Assembly: GCA_037139735.1 (NCBI GenBank)
Contig: JBAXFU010000001.1
Coordinates: forward strand, 1 to 64,000
From: UBA2402 sp037139735
Lineage (GTDB): Bacteria; Planctomycetota; Phycisphaerae; Phycisphaerales; UBA1924
Reading direction: 5' to 3'
DNA: 64,000 nucleotides
Shown: in pieces, positions 52,767-60,185 of the stretch
Position numbering within the stretch: position 1 is the first letter of the stretch
Layout of the letters: the number at the start of each line of letters is the position of its first letter
Notes under the pieces: model-generated
Told to the model about the DNA's origin: nothing
The model's input: only the letters and a program-made list of their open reading frames with translations
The model's database searches: none
Translations under genes and position numbers: made by a program

Positions 52767-54146
52767 TCAGGAGACTCCGGCGGCGGCGTAGCCCTCGAGG
52801 CAGCGGCGTGCCGCGGAGGTCCAGTCGAGTTTGGCGACTTCCATGGCGGAGTGGACGCGAAGCGTGCTGGCGAGCGCGGGGTTTCGAAGGACGGACACGA
52901 TCTTGTTGGCAAGGTCGTCGACATCCCAGAAGTCGACCTTGAGGGCGTGCTGGATGACCTCCGCCGCGCCGCTCGTTCGACTGAGAATGACGGGCACCTG
53001 GTGCGAAAGCGCCTCGAGCGCGGCGATGCCGAAGGGTTCGCTGACGCTCGGCATCACGAAGACATCGGCCATGTCGAGCATTCGGGCCACGTCCTCTTCG
53101 CCGAGGAATCCGGTGAAGTGGATGCGACCGCCGATGCCGAGCGTGTTGGCCAGTTCCATCATCCGCAGGGACATGTCGCCCGATCCGGCGAGCACGAAGC
53201 GAGTGCGAGGGGCCACCTCGAGCACTCGCTTGGCGGCGTTGATGAAGTGCTCCGGCCCCTTCTGCCACGTGATCCGCCCGAGGAAGAGCACGATCTTCTC
53301 GGCCTCCGGGTCCTTGGGCGCGCGAGCGAAGAGCGGCGGTTCGGCGTCGATGCCGTTGTACACCACGTCCACCTTGCTGGGAGCGGTGCCGTAGCGACGC
53401 ACGATGACCGCCTTGGTCAACTGCGACACGGCGAAGACCCTCGAGGCGGCCTGCATGCCCGCACGCTCGAGTTCGACGACCCTCGCGTTGGGGTTGTTGC
53501 CCGCGCGGTCGTACTCGGTGGAGTGCAGGTGCACGACCAGCGGCTTGCGGCTGACCGCCGCAAGCATGATTCCCGCGGGAAACGTGAGCCAGTCGTGCGC
53601 GTGGATCACGTCGAACCGCTCGCCGCGGGTCAACGCCACCGCGAGCGTCGCGTAACGGTTGGCGTCGGCCACGAGGTCGAAGCCGTAGACAGGCACTTCG
53701 GTGGCGCGGGACACGGTGGCGACGGCCTGCGGCACCGGCGCCCCGGATTCGCCGACCGTCACTCGCCGCGTCTCGCCCAAGGCCTCCCGCTCGGCGGAGT
53801 CGATCCTCGCGGAGGCGTCCGCCTCGAAGGCCGGGTAGGGGTGCGTGAAGGTGGCGGGAATGCGGATGAACCGAGTCCGCGAGAGTCCGCCGGTCTTCCA
53901 CTCGGTGGTCTGGCCGGCTGGTCGGGCCGTCGCTGCGGAGGACCCTGCCAACGGCGCGACATCGCCGGGCGCCTTGATGCTGACTCGCCCGGGGGCGAGC
54001 CCCGCGTCGCGGTCGACCGGCCGGGGCAGCACGAACGTGATGTCGTGGCCCATGGCGTCGAGGGCGCGCGTGAGGCCGAAACAGGCCTGGCCCAGTCCGC
54101 CGGAGATGAAGGGCGGGAACTCCCAGCCCAGCATGAGAATGCGCAT
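52767..54146 (-). CDS. GT4-type glycosyltransferase, glycogen-synthase-like
   Basis: A 459-residue retaining glycosyltransferase. The N terminus MRILMLGWEFPPFISGGLGQ has the GGLG loop used by starch/glycogen synthases and GT4 enzymes. A poorly conserved insert follows (about 55-140, Ala/Pro/Arg-rich). FDVIHAHDWLTFPAG, KPLVVHLHSTEYDRAG, IVLFLGRITWQKGPEHFINA and the E-x7-E motif SEPFGIAALEAL are all visible, typical of GT-B family 4. It may transfer glucose or another hexose onto polysaccharide or an oligosaccharide; substrate unknown. ATG at 54146 was chosen over a GTG at 54152 because AAGGA lies at a better distance. The downstream end is 4 bases from the xylB stop. Confidence 0.9.
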   Translation of the reverse strand: MRILMLGWEFPPFISGGLGQACFGLTRALDAMGHDITFVLPRPVDRDAGLAPGRVSIKAPGDVAPLAGSSAATARPAGQTTEWKTGGLSRTRFIRIPATFTHPYPAFEADASARIDSAEREALGETRRVTVGESGAPVPQAVATVSRATEVPVYGFDLVADANRYATLAVALTRGERFDVIHAHDWLTFPAGIMLAAVSRKPLVVHLHSTEYDRAGNNPNARVVELERAGMQAASRVFAVSQLTKAVIVRRYGTAPSKVDVVYNGIDAEPPLFARAPKDPEAEKIVLFLGRITWQKGPEHFINAAKRVLEVAPRTRFVLAGSGDMSLRMMELANTLGIGGRIHFTGFLGEEDVARMLDMADVFVMPSVSEPFGIAALEALSHQVPVILSRTSGAAEVIQHALKVDFWDVDDLANKIVSVLRNPALASTLRVHSAMEVAKLDWTSAARRCLEGYAAAGVS

Positions 54147-54199
54147 CGTCACGCGTCCTTGTCCGCGGGCGAAGGCCCGCTCGGAAATCGGCGAATCAC

Positions 54200-54703
54200 T
54201 CAGTCGTCGCCGCCGCCGGCATCCATGTCGCCCAGCCGCCGGAACGCGGCTTCATAGGCACGCAGCCACGACGCCGCGACCGACGCGGCGTGCGGCTCGC
54301 CAACACCCACCGGCAGCCGCGACCGGAACGTGAAGAGCTTGTCTTCGGAGCGAAAGTGCTCGCACGGCGCCATTGCATCGCCAGGCTGCCGCTCGACGTA
54401 GTCGAGTTCGGCCAACTCCTCGGCCACGAGTTCCTCGATCTTGTCGCCGGTGTTCAGCAAGTCGGCTTCGATCGAGTGGCTCTGCCAGCGATCGGCCATC
54501 AGCAGTGAGACGTACAGGGACTCGCCTTCCCGGCTGACTCGGTACGTCGCGGGCTGGGCCGAACCGGTGGCCGGGCAGTCGATGTGGTCCGCGTGAATCT
54601 CGCACGGACCAAAGAGCCCGGTCGACGTCGCCGCCTTCGCCACCGACGCCCAGAGTGTCGTCAACGTGCTTCCCATATCCGTCCTTGCCGTCGTCATGGT
54701 CAT
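54200..54703 (-). CDS. Conserved-looking protein of unknown function
   Basis: A 167-residue soluble protein without signal peptide or membrane segment. It has a compact core: CEIHADHIDCPATG, ATYRVSREGESLYVSLLMADRW, then EELVAEELAELDYVE, where acidic and hydrophobic residues alternate, and a C terminus rich in Ala and Asp/Gly. I recognise no domain. Start at 54703 (an in-frame ATG at 54697 is equally possible). It precedes the glycosyltransferase gene on the same strand by 53 bases and may be co-transcribed. Confidence 0.7.
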   Translation of the reverse strand: MTMTTARTDMGSTLTTLWASVAKAATSTGLFGPCEIHADHIDCPATGSAQPATYRVSREGESLYVSLLMADRWQSHSIEADLLNTGDKIEELVAEELAELDYVERQPGDAMAPCEHFRSEDKLFTFRSRLPVGVGEPHAASVAASWLRAYEAAFRRLGDMDAGGGDD

Positions 54704-54872
54704 GGTCTAATAACTCTTTGGTCGCCAAAGGGAAAGGATAGTCGCCATGGGCGGGCCTCGATGTCCCGGGGCGTGGCCGGCGCAGGAGGCGACCGGTCTT
54801 CGCAACGTGCCGAGGGCGAATGGGTTGCGTCCTGAGCTGGTGAGCCGCGGCTCCGGAATGGGGATGGGGGTC

Positions 54873-54900
54873 TTGAGTCTGGGAAAATGCGGCGTATATT
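54873..54900 (+). promoter_or_regulatory. Promoter of tRNA-Leu
   Basis: TTGAGT (54873-54878) and TATATT (54895-54900), spacer 16 bases, directly upstream of the tRNA (start 54945). The A/T-rich patch AAAATGCGGCGTATATTT stands out in GC-rich DNA. Confidence 0.6.
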
Positions 54901-54944
54901 TCCCCCCACCCCTCGGCAGGCCTTTCAGGGCCCGTCGAGCCACC

Positions 54945-55028
54945 GCCCAGGTGGCGAAATTGGCAGACGCACTACCTTGAGGTGGTAGCGCCCGCAAGGG
55001 CATGGAGGTTCAAGTCCTCTCCTGGGCA
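54945..55028 (+). tRNA. tRNA-Leu (anticodon GAG)
   Basis: 84-base class II tRNA. Acceptor GCCCAGG (54945-54951) pairs with CCTGGGC (55021-55027), A55028 is the discriminator. The anticodon stem CTACC/GGTAG encloses TTGAGGT with GAG at 54979-54981. A long variable arm (GCCCGCAAGGGC) identifies leucine class. CCA is not encoded. Confidence 0.97.
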
Positions 55029-55033
55029 CTTCG

Positions 55034-55072
55034 AGCAGGCGATCCGCGACGCGGGTCGCCTGCTGTCGTTTT
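55034..55072 (+). terminator. Terminator after tRNA-Leu
   Basis: AGCAGGCGATCCGC (55034-55047) pairs with GCGGGTCGCCTGCT (55051-55064) with one G-U and a 3-base loop, a 14-bp stem followed by GTCGTTTT. It begins 6 bases after the tRNA and should end its transcript. Confidence 0.85.
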
Positions 55073-55136
55073 CGGCCCGCTCGTCCGTCGTTGGATCGCT
55101 TGGAGGCCGCGTGTTCGGGGCTTCTACGGTTGCGTC

Positions 55137-57323
55137 ATGGCGAGTGAAGTCGAACGGATCCGACACCTCCGGGCGTTGCTGACCCGAGCCAACAAGGCGT
55201 ACTACGTCGACCAGTCTCCGATCATGTCGGACCCGCAGTTCGACCGCGACTTGGCCGAGTTGGCGACGTTGGAGGCCAAACACCCCGAGTTGTCGGATCC
55301 AACCAGCCCCACCCGACGCGTCGGTGGCGAACCCATCGCCGGCTTCACCACCGTGGCTCACGCGTTGCCGATGCTCTCGATCGACAACACCTACGACGAG
55401 GGGCAGGTGAGGGAGTGGCACCAAAGGGTGCTCCGAGGACTCGCCCAGGACGATCCCTCGGACGTCACCCTGGCGTGCGAGCCCAAGATCGACGGCCTGG
55501 CCCTGTCCGTGACGTGGAAGGATGGCGTCCTGGAGCGGGCGGTCACCCGAGGCGACGGCGCCAAGGGCGACGACGTGACGCACGCGGCACGGGTCATCAA
55601 GGCGATCCCGCTGCAACTGGGCGGGGGCGACGGCCTCCGGGCCCCTCGGGGCACCTTCGAGGTCCGAGGCGAGGTCTTCCTGCCGCTGTCGGAGTTCGAG
55701 CGGATCAACGCGGAACGGGAGGCGGCCGACGAAGACCTCTTCATGAACCCGCGGAACGCCGCGGCGGGGACGCTCAAGCAACTGGATCCCAAGCTGATTG
55801 CCTCTCGCAAGTTGGGGTTCTTCGCGCACGGCCGGGGCGTGGTGGATGACAAGGGGCAGGAGCGCGGGCACTGGGAGTTCTTGGAGCGATGCCGCGGCTT
55901 GGGCATCCCCACGAACCCGCTGGCGAGCCGCTCCCGGTCGATCGACGAGGCGATCGCGGCGATCGAATCCTTCGACCAGAAGCGTCACTCGCTGAACTAC
56001 GCGACCGACGGCATGGTGGTGCGCGTGGATCGCTTCGACCAGCAGGCGTCGCTGGGCGTGACGTCCAAGAGTCCGCGTTGGATCATCGCGTACAAGTACC
56101 CCGCGGAACGGAAGACCACGCGACTGCTGGACGTGCACCATCAGGTGGGCAAGACGGGCAAGATCACGCCTCGGGCGGTGATGTCGCCGGTGCTGCTGGC
56201 GGGCACGACGGTGCAGCACGCGACGCTCCACAACTACGGGCGGATCCGCGATGCCGCCACGGAGCGTGCGGACACGCGAACGGACATCCGTATCGGCGAC
56301 GAGGTGTGGGTGGAAAAGGCGGGCGAGATCATTCCGCAGGTGGTGGGCGTGACGCTCGAGGCGAGGCCTCGCGACGCCAAGGCGATCCGTCCCCCCCACC
56401 GATGTCCGGAGTGCGAGGGCCCGGTGGAGATCGAACCGCCCGAGGCGGCGGAGGATCCTTCGCTCGAGACCTCGCGACGATGCATGAATCCAGAGTGCCC
56501 CGCGCAGGTGCGGGAGAAGCTGATCTGGTTCGCCGGCCGCAAGCAGATGGACATCGAGGGGTTGGGGGAGAAGACGATCGACCAGATCATCTCGCAGGGC
56601 GAGATTCCGCTGCGAACCTTCGCGGACATCTTCCGACTGCACGCCCATCGCGAGCAGTTGCTCGGGATCGACAGGATGGGTGAACGCAAGGTCGACAAAC
56701 TGCTGGCTGGGATCGAAGCGGCCAAGGGACGGGGTCTGTCGTCCGTGCTTTCAGGCATGGGCATCCGTCATGTCGGCGACACGACCGCCCGGATGCTCTC
56801 CCGGTGCTTCGCCGGCTACGACGCCCTGATGGAGGCCGATGAGCGGACGCTGCGACCCAAGTCGCTGACCAAGGAAGAGGCCAGATCGCTCGGCTTCGCC
56901 GAAGAGCCATCCCAACGCCCCGAGACAGGTCTTGGGAAGGAGACCGCCCCGGCGGTGCACGCATACCTCCACAGTTCCGTCGCCAAACGAACGTTTGCCG
57001 ACCTTGCATCGGTCGGCGTCGACCTGACCTCGCGCGAGTACCGACCAACGGCAGCGGCGGCGGAGGCCCCCGCGACCGTCTTCTCCGGCAAGACTGTGGT
57101 GCTGACGGGCACCCTGGCTTCGTGGGAACGCGAACCCCTCTCGCGGCTGCTGGAATCGCTGGGGGCGAGAATGTCGGGCTCCGTGTCGTCGAAGACCTCG
57201 TTGGTCATCGCCGGCGAATCGGCCGGGTCGAAGCTCGCCAAGGCCCAGGACCTCGGGATCGAGGTCTGGGACGAAGCCCGGCTGCTCGATGCCCTTGCCA
57301 ACGCCGGCGTCGGTCACCCCTGA
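55137..57323 (+). CDS. ligA: NAD-dependent DNA ligase
   Basis: A 728-residue LigA, longer than the usual 670 because of inserts before the zinc finger and before the BRCT domain. Domain Ia has YYVDQSP, the nucleotidyltransferase core has CEPKIDGLALS with the AMP-accepting Lys117, then GDDVT, and the OB fold region KTGKITPRAV. A four-Cys zinc finger (CPEC ~423-426; CMNPEC ~448-453), helix-hairpin-helix repeats (GLGEKTIDQII, GIRHVGDTTA) and a C-terminal BRCT (about 640-728, FSGKTVVLTGTL) complete the enzyme. It seals nicks with NAD+ at replication. ATG at 55137 gives MASEVERIR. It follows tRNA-Leu by 108 bases but has its own start after a terminator. Confidence 0.97.
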   Translation: MASEVERIRHLRALLTRANKAYYVDQSPIMSDPQFDRDLAELATLEAKHPELSDPTSPTRRVGGEPIAGFTTVAHALPMLSIDNTYDEGQVREWHQRVLRGLAQDDPSDVTLACEPKIDGLALSVTWKDGVLERAVTRGDGAKGDDVTHAARVIKAIPLQLGGGDGLRAPRGTFEVRGEVFLPLSEFERINAEREAADEDLFMNPRNAAAGTLKQLDPKLIASRKLGFFAHGRGVVDDKGQERGHWEFLERCRGLGIPTNPLASRSRSIDEAIAAIESFDQKRHSLNYATDGMVVRVDRFDQQASLGVTSKSPRWIIAYKYPAERKTTRLLDVHHQVGKTGKITPRAVMSPVLLAGTTVQHATLHNYGRIRDAATERADTRTDIRIGDEVWVEKAGEIIPQVVGVTLEARPRDAKAIRPPHRCPECEGPVEIEPPEAAEDPSLETSRRCMNPECPAQVREKLIWFAGRKQMDIEGLGEKTIDQIISQGEIPLRTFADIFRLHAHREQLLGIDRMGERKVDKLLAGIEAAKGRGLSSVLSGMGIRHVGDTTARMLSRCFAGYDALMEADERTLRPKSLTKEEARSLGFAEEPSQRPETGLGKETAPAVHAYLHSSVAKRTFADLASVGVDLTSREYRPTAAAAEAPATVFSGKTVVLTGTLASWEREPLSRLLESLGARMSGSVSSKTSLVIAGESAGSKLAKAQDLGIEVWDEARLLDALANAGVGHP

Positions 57324-57403
57324 GGCGCACCCCGGCGGGCCACCCTTTGGGTCGGGCCAAGGGCGACTTGGAGCCTCGGGGCGGTTACCCTTGAACGTCG
57401 CAC

Positions 57404-57811
57404 ATGAACTCCGCTGTTCGACCCAAGCACGATTCCACCTGCACGACGGGGAACTTCACCGTTCGGGCGTCGCCTTTTTACCTGGCCGACAAGTCGAATC
57501 CCGAAGAGCGTCGGTATGTCTTCGCCTATCGCATGACGATCGAGTGCCACGGCCCGGTGGAAGCCCAACTGCTCTCTCGTCGCTGGCTGATCTGCGACGC
57601 CGAGGGCCACACGCACACGGTCGAGGGCGACGGCGTGATCGGAATGCAGCCTTCGTTCAGCGATGGCGTCACGTTCCAGTACACCAGCTATTGCCCGCTC
57701 GCGACTCGCTGGGGCACGATGGAAGGGTCGTTCACGATGGCCAAGCCCGACGGCGAAACCTTCGAGATCGCCATCGCCCGCTTCTATCTGGTCGCTCCGG
57801 GGGACGCGTGA
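57404..57811 (+). CDS. apaG: ApaG-domain protein
   Basis: A 135-residue protein with the ApaG beta-sandwich: RYVFAYRMTIECHGPVEAQLLSRRWLI, then EGDGVIGMQPSFSDGVTFQYTS and GTMEGSFTMAKPDGETFEI. ApaG has been linked to Co2+/Mg2+ handling in enteric bacteria, and to protein or nucleotide binding elsewhere. The function is not settled. The ATG at 57404 is 80 bases after ligA. Its TGA overlaps the thiS GTG start (GTGA), so it is translationally coupled to thiamine genes, which is unusual company for apaG. Confidence 0.93.
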   Translation: MNSAVRPKHDSTCTTGNFTVRASPFYLADKSNPEERRYVFAYRMTIECHGPVEAQLLSRRWLICDAEGHTHTVEGDGVIGMQPSFSDGVTFQYTSYCPLATRWGTMEGSFTMAKPDGETFEIAIARFYLVAPGDA

Positions 57812-58008
57812 AGGTCGTCGTCAACGGCGAGGCCACGGATGTTCTCGACGGCACGACCGTCCGTGCGATGATCGAGTCGCTCGGACTCGGTCGCGGCGCG
57901 TGTGCCGGCGAGGTGAACAAGGAACTGGTGCCCCGGCGGGAACACGAGACGCGGCAGCTCCGCGAGGGCGACATCGTCGAAATTGTTTCGCTCGTGGGCG
58001 GCGGTTGA
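57808..58008 (+). CDS. thiS: Sulfur carrier protein ThiS
   Basis: A 66-residue ubiquitin-like protein. MKVVVNGEATDVLDGTTVRAM opens the fold, and EGDIVEIVSLVGGG ends in the Gly-Gly needed for thiocarboxylation. ThiS carries sulfur for the thiazole ring of thiamine. It starts with GTG in a GTGA overlap with apaG, and thiG begins 59 bases after its stop. No ATG is available in frame. ThiF, thiE and other partners are not here. Confidence 0.94.
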   Translation: MKVVVNGEATDVLDGTTVRAMIESLGLGRGACAGEVNKELVPRREHETRQLREGDIVEIVSLVGGG

Positions 58009-58067
58009 GCGACTGGCGACGGCAGGGCGCCGGTGGGCGGCCGGGCGATTGTGTACCATCGCTCGCC

Positions 58068-58904
58068 ATGAACGCCGAACCCGGTCACACCCCCTTCACC
58101 ATCGCCGGCCGCACCTTCTCGAGCCGCCTCTTCGTCGGCACCGGCAAGCACCGCACGCTCGACCTGATGCGAGATTCGCTCGCGGCCAGCGGCTGCGAAG
58201 TCGTGACCGTGGCCGTGCGTCGCGAGCGTCTGTACAACGAGCAAGGGCAGAGCCTGCTCGACGCCCTCGACCTGAACCGCTACACCATCCTGCCCAACAC
58301 GGCGGGCTGCTTCAGCGTGGAGGACGCGGTGCGGGTGTCGCGACTGGGCCGCGACCTGCTCGAGCAACTGGGCAACCCCGGCGCCGACTGGGTGAAGCTC
58401 GAGGTGCTCGGCGACCGCAAGACGCTCCTGCCCGACCCGGCAGGCACCGTCGAGGCCACGCGGATCCTCGTGAAGGAGGGGTTCAAGGTGCTCGCGTACA
58501 CGAGCGACGACCCCATCGCCGCCCTTCGCATCAAGGAGGCGGGCGCGTCGAGCGTCATGCCCGCGGGCAGCCCCATCGGCAGCGGCCAGGGCGTGCTGAA
58601 CCGCAACAACATCATCCTGTGCCTCGAACTGCTCAAGCAGGGCGACGCGAACTACCCGGTGATCGTGGATGCAGGCGTGGGCTCGGCGAGCGACGTCGCC
58701 CAGGCGATGGAACTCGGCGCCGACGGCGTGCTCCTGAACACGGCCATCGCGCACGCCAAGGACCCGGTCATGATGGCGCACGCCATGCGCCATGGGTGCG
58801 AAGGCGGACGCCAGTCATACCTCGCCGGACGAATCCCCAAGAAGCTGTACGCCACGGCGAGCAGCCCTTGGGAGGGCGTGATCTCGCACATCCCGGGCGA
58901 ATGA
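58068..58904 (+). CDS. thiG: Thiazole synthase
   Basis: A 278-residue ThiG, a (beta/alpha)8 enzyme forming the thiazole phosphate of thiamine from deoxyxylulose phosphate, dehydroglycine and ThiS-carried sulfur. Signatures are SRLFVGTGKHRTLDLM, ADWVKLEVLGDRKTLLPDP (catalytic Lys region), MPAGSPIGSGQGVLN with the phosphate-binding glycines, and VDAGVGSASDVAQAMELGADGVLLNTAI. The ATG at 58068 gives the typical N terminus. It follows thiS in an operon with apaG; the stop is 10 bases from a convergent gene's stop. Confidence 0.96.
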   Translation: MNAEPGHTPFTIAGRTFSSRLFVGTGKHRTLDLMRDSLAASGCEVVTVAVRRERLYNEQGQSLLDALDLNRYTILPNTAGCFSVEDAVRVSRLGRDLLEQLGNPGADWVKLEVLGDRKTLLPDPAGTVEATRILVKEGFKVLAYTSDDPIAALRIKEAGASSVMPAGSPIGSGQGVLNRNNIILCLELLKQGDANYPVIVDAGVGSASDVAQAMELGADGVLLNTAIAHAKDPVMMAHAMRHGCEGGRQSYLAGRIPKKLYATASSPWEGVISHIPGE

Positions 58905-58914
58905 GCCGGGAGGC

Positions 58915-59349
58915 TCAGTCGCCGCCGCCGCCATCGCCGCCACCATCCCCGCCGCCCCCACCATCGTCGCCGCCCCACCCGCCGCCATCATCGGCGGGGT
59001 TGGCGTCGAGGTCACGCGTCAGGTCGCGATCATCGTCCGAGCTCACGCCCGGGTCGACCATCATCGGCCCATCTCCGCCCTGCTCGGCGCGACGTGTGGC
59101 TTGCTCCGTAGTCGCGTCGGACGCCGCGGCCGCTCCCAACGCCCCGGCGACTCCGAGCGGCATCCACGCGGCCGCACCCGGCCCCCGAGGCGTGGTATCG
59201 TCGCGGTCTCGATCATCGACACGCCATGCCGCCCGATCGCGCGCGGCGCGGGCGTTGCTCGCCCGCCGCGCCATGAGCATGATGGCGATCCACGCGCCGA
59301 GAAACGCGGCGACGAAGACCACCACACCGACGATCACCAGCACTCGCAT
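58915..59349 (-). CDS. Small membrane protein with Gly/Asp-rich tail
   Basis: A 144-residue protein of unknown function. It has one N-terminal membrane helix (MRVLVIVGVVVFVAAFLGAW), a short Arg-rich segment, a second weakly hydrophobic stretch (WMPLGVAGALGAAAASDATT) and an acidic, very Gly-rich tail ending in repeated DGGG units, about the last 25 residues. The tail is likely flexible and could bind metal through its aspartates. The ATG at 59349 has GGGAG at the right distance; an upstream 50-residue Arg-rich frame was discarded. It is convergent with thiG. Confidence 0.72.
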   Translation of the reverse strand: MRVLVIVGVVVFVAAFLGAWIAIMLMARRASNARAARDRAAWRVDDRDRDDTTPRGPGAAAWMPLGVAGALGAAAASDATTEQATRRAEQGGDGPMMVDPGVSSDDDRDLTRDLDANPADDGGGWGGDDGGGGGDGGGDGGGGD

Positions 59350-59589
59350 CAGGACATCTCCCGGCTGGGGCCGACGCTCGCTCGACCGCCACGGGAGTGT
59401 ACCACGTCGCTTCGCCGAGGCTTGCCGGCATGACGGCGACCCCGGCCCCCTGCCCAAGACGACCGATATCCACCGGTCCCTCGCACGCAACCGACCCAAC
59501 GGATCCTGGCCTGGCTGCCGAGAGCGGCTCGCTCGACTTGCATTGATTCGGGCGACGTGACGGGCCGATCCTTCTCCGGGAGGCCCTCG

Positions 59590-59808
59590 ATGGAACTGTC
59601 GGACCCCATGTCGCTCGTCTCAGGCCTGTTCGTCGGACTGATCGGCATGGCCTTGTTCATCTTCGGCAAGAAGCAGCAACGGCCACCCGCGCTGCTTGCG
59701 GGCGTGGTCCTCAGCGTGCTGCCGATGGTGGTGGCGTCGGCGGCGATCCTGTGGGGGCTGACGGCCGCGTGCCTTGGAGGCCTCTACCTCTTCGGTCGTG
59801 AGGGATGA
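59590..59808 (+). CDS. Small two-helix membrane protein
   Basis: A 72-residue protein with two hydrophobic segments (about 9-24, SLVSGLFVGLIGMALFIF; and about 33-60, LLAGVVLSVLPMVVASAAIL...) separated by the basic loop GKKQQRP, and ending GREG. A strong ribosome site GGGAGG precedes the ATG. The function is unknown; similar small planctomycete proteins are seen as orphan inner-membrane peptides. Confidence 0.7.
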   Translation: MELSDPMSLVSGLFVGLIGMALFIFGKKQQRPPALLAGVVLSVLPMVVASAAILWGLTAACLGGLYLFGREG

Positions 59809-60185
59809 CGTCGGCTCCGACGGTTCGCGGCGTCTCGCGATGGCGGAACCAGCGATCAAAGGGCTTGATGACGCAGAGTGATCACTCGGTCGGACATGAC
59901 GACATCAATGCCGCGCGGGCACACGGGAATTGACTTGCACCCAGAGGTCTGCCGGAGGCCTTGACCTCGCTTGCCCCGCAGAAGGCCGCCAGCGGCGTGA
60001 GATCGGCCACAACCTTGTCAAGGCTTGAAACGGCGGTTATGTCCTCCGAAGGCCTTCAAGCCCTGCGCCGCGATGATGCCGCGATTCGCGCGAACTTGTT
60101 GTATCGCTCACCCGGTCGAAGGATTGGGGCGGCATACTACGACATTCCCGGACCGCGAGGTTCTGTCGCACAAGGAGAGATTCAG
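59809..60185 (+). other. Leader region of the PhoD-like gene
   Basis: About 375 bases without a convincing gene. An 8-bp inverted pair GGCTTGAA (60022-60029) and TTCAAGCC (60055-60062) may fold in the leader RNA. The stretch before 60186 ends in AAGGAGAGATTCAG, a good ribosome site. I see no clear promoter boxes. Confidence 0.5.

Noticed and set aside
57324..57807. Thiamine riboswitch before thiS
   Set aside because: thiS overlaps apaG and no conserved CTGAGA/ACCTGA-type core is seen in the 80 bases before apaG.
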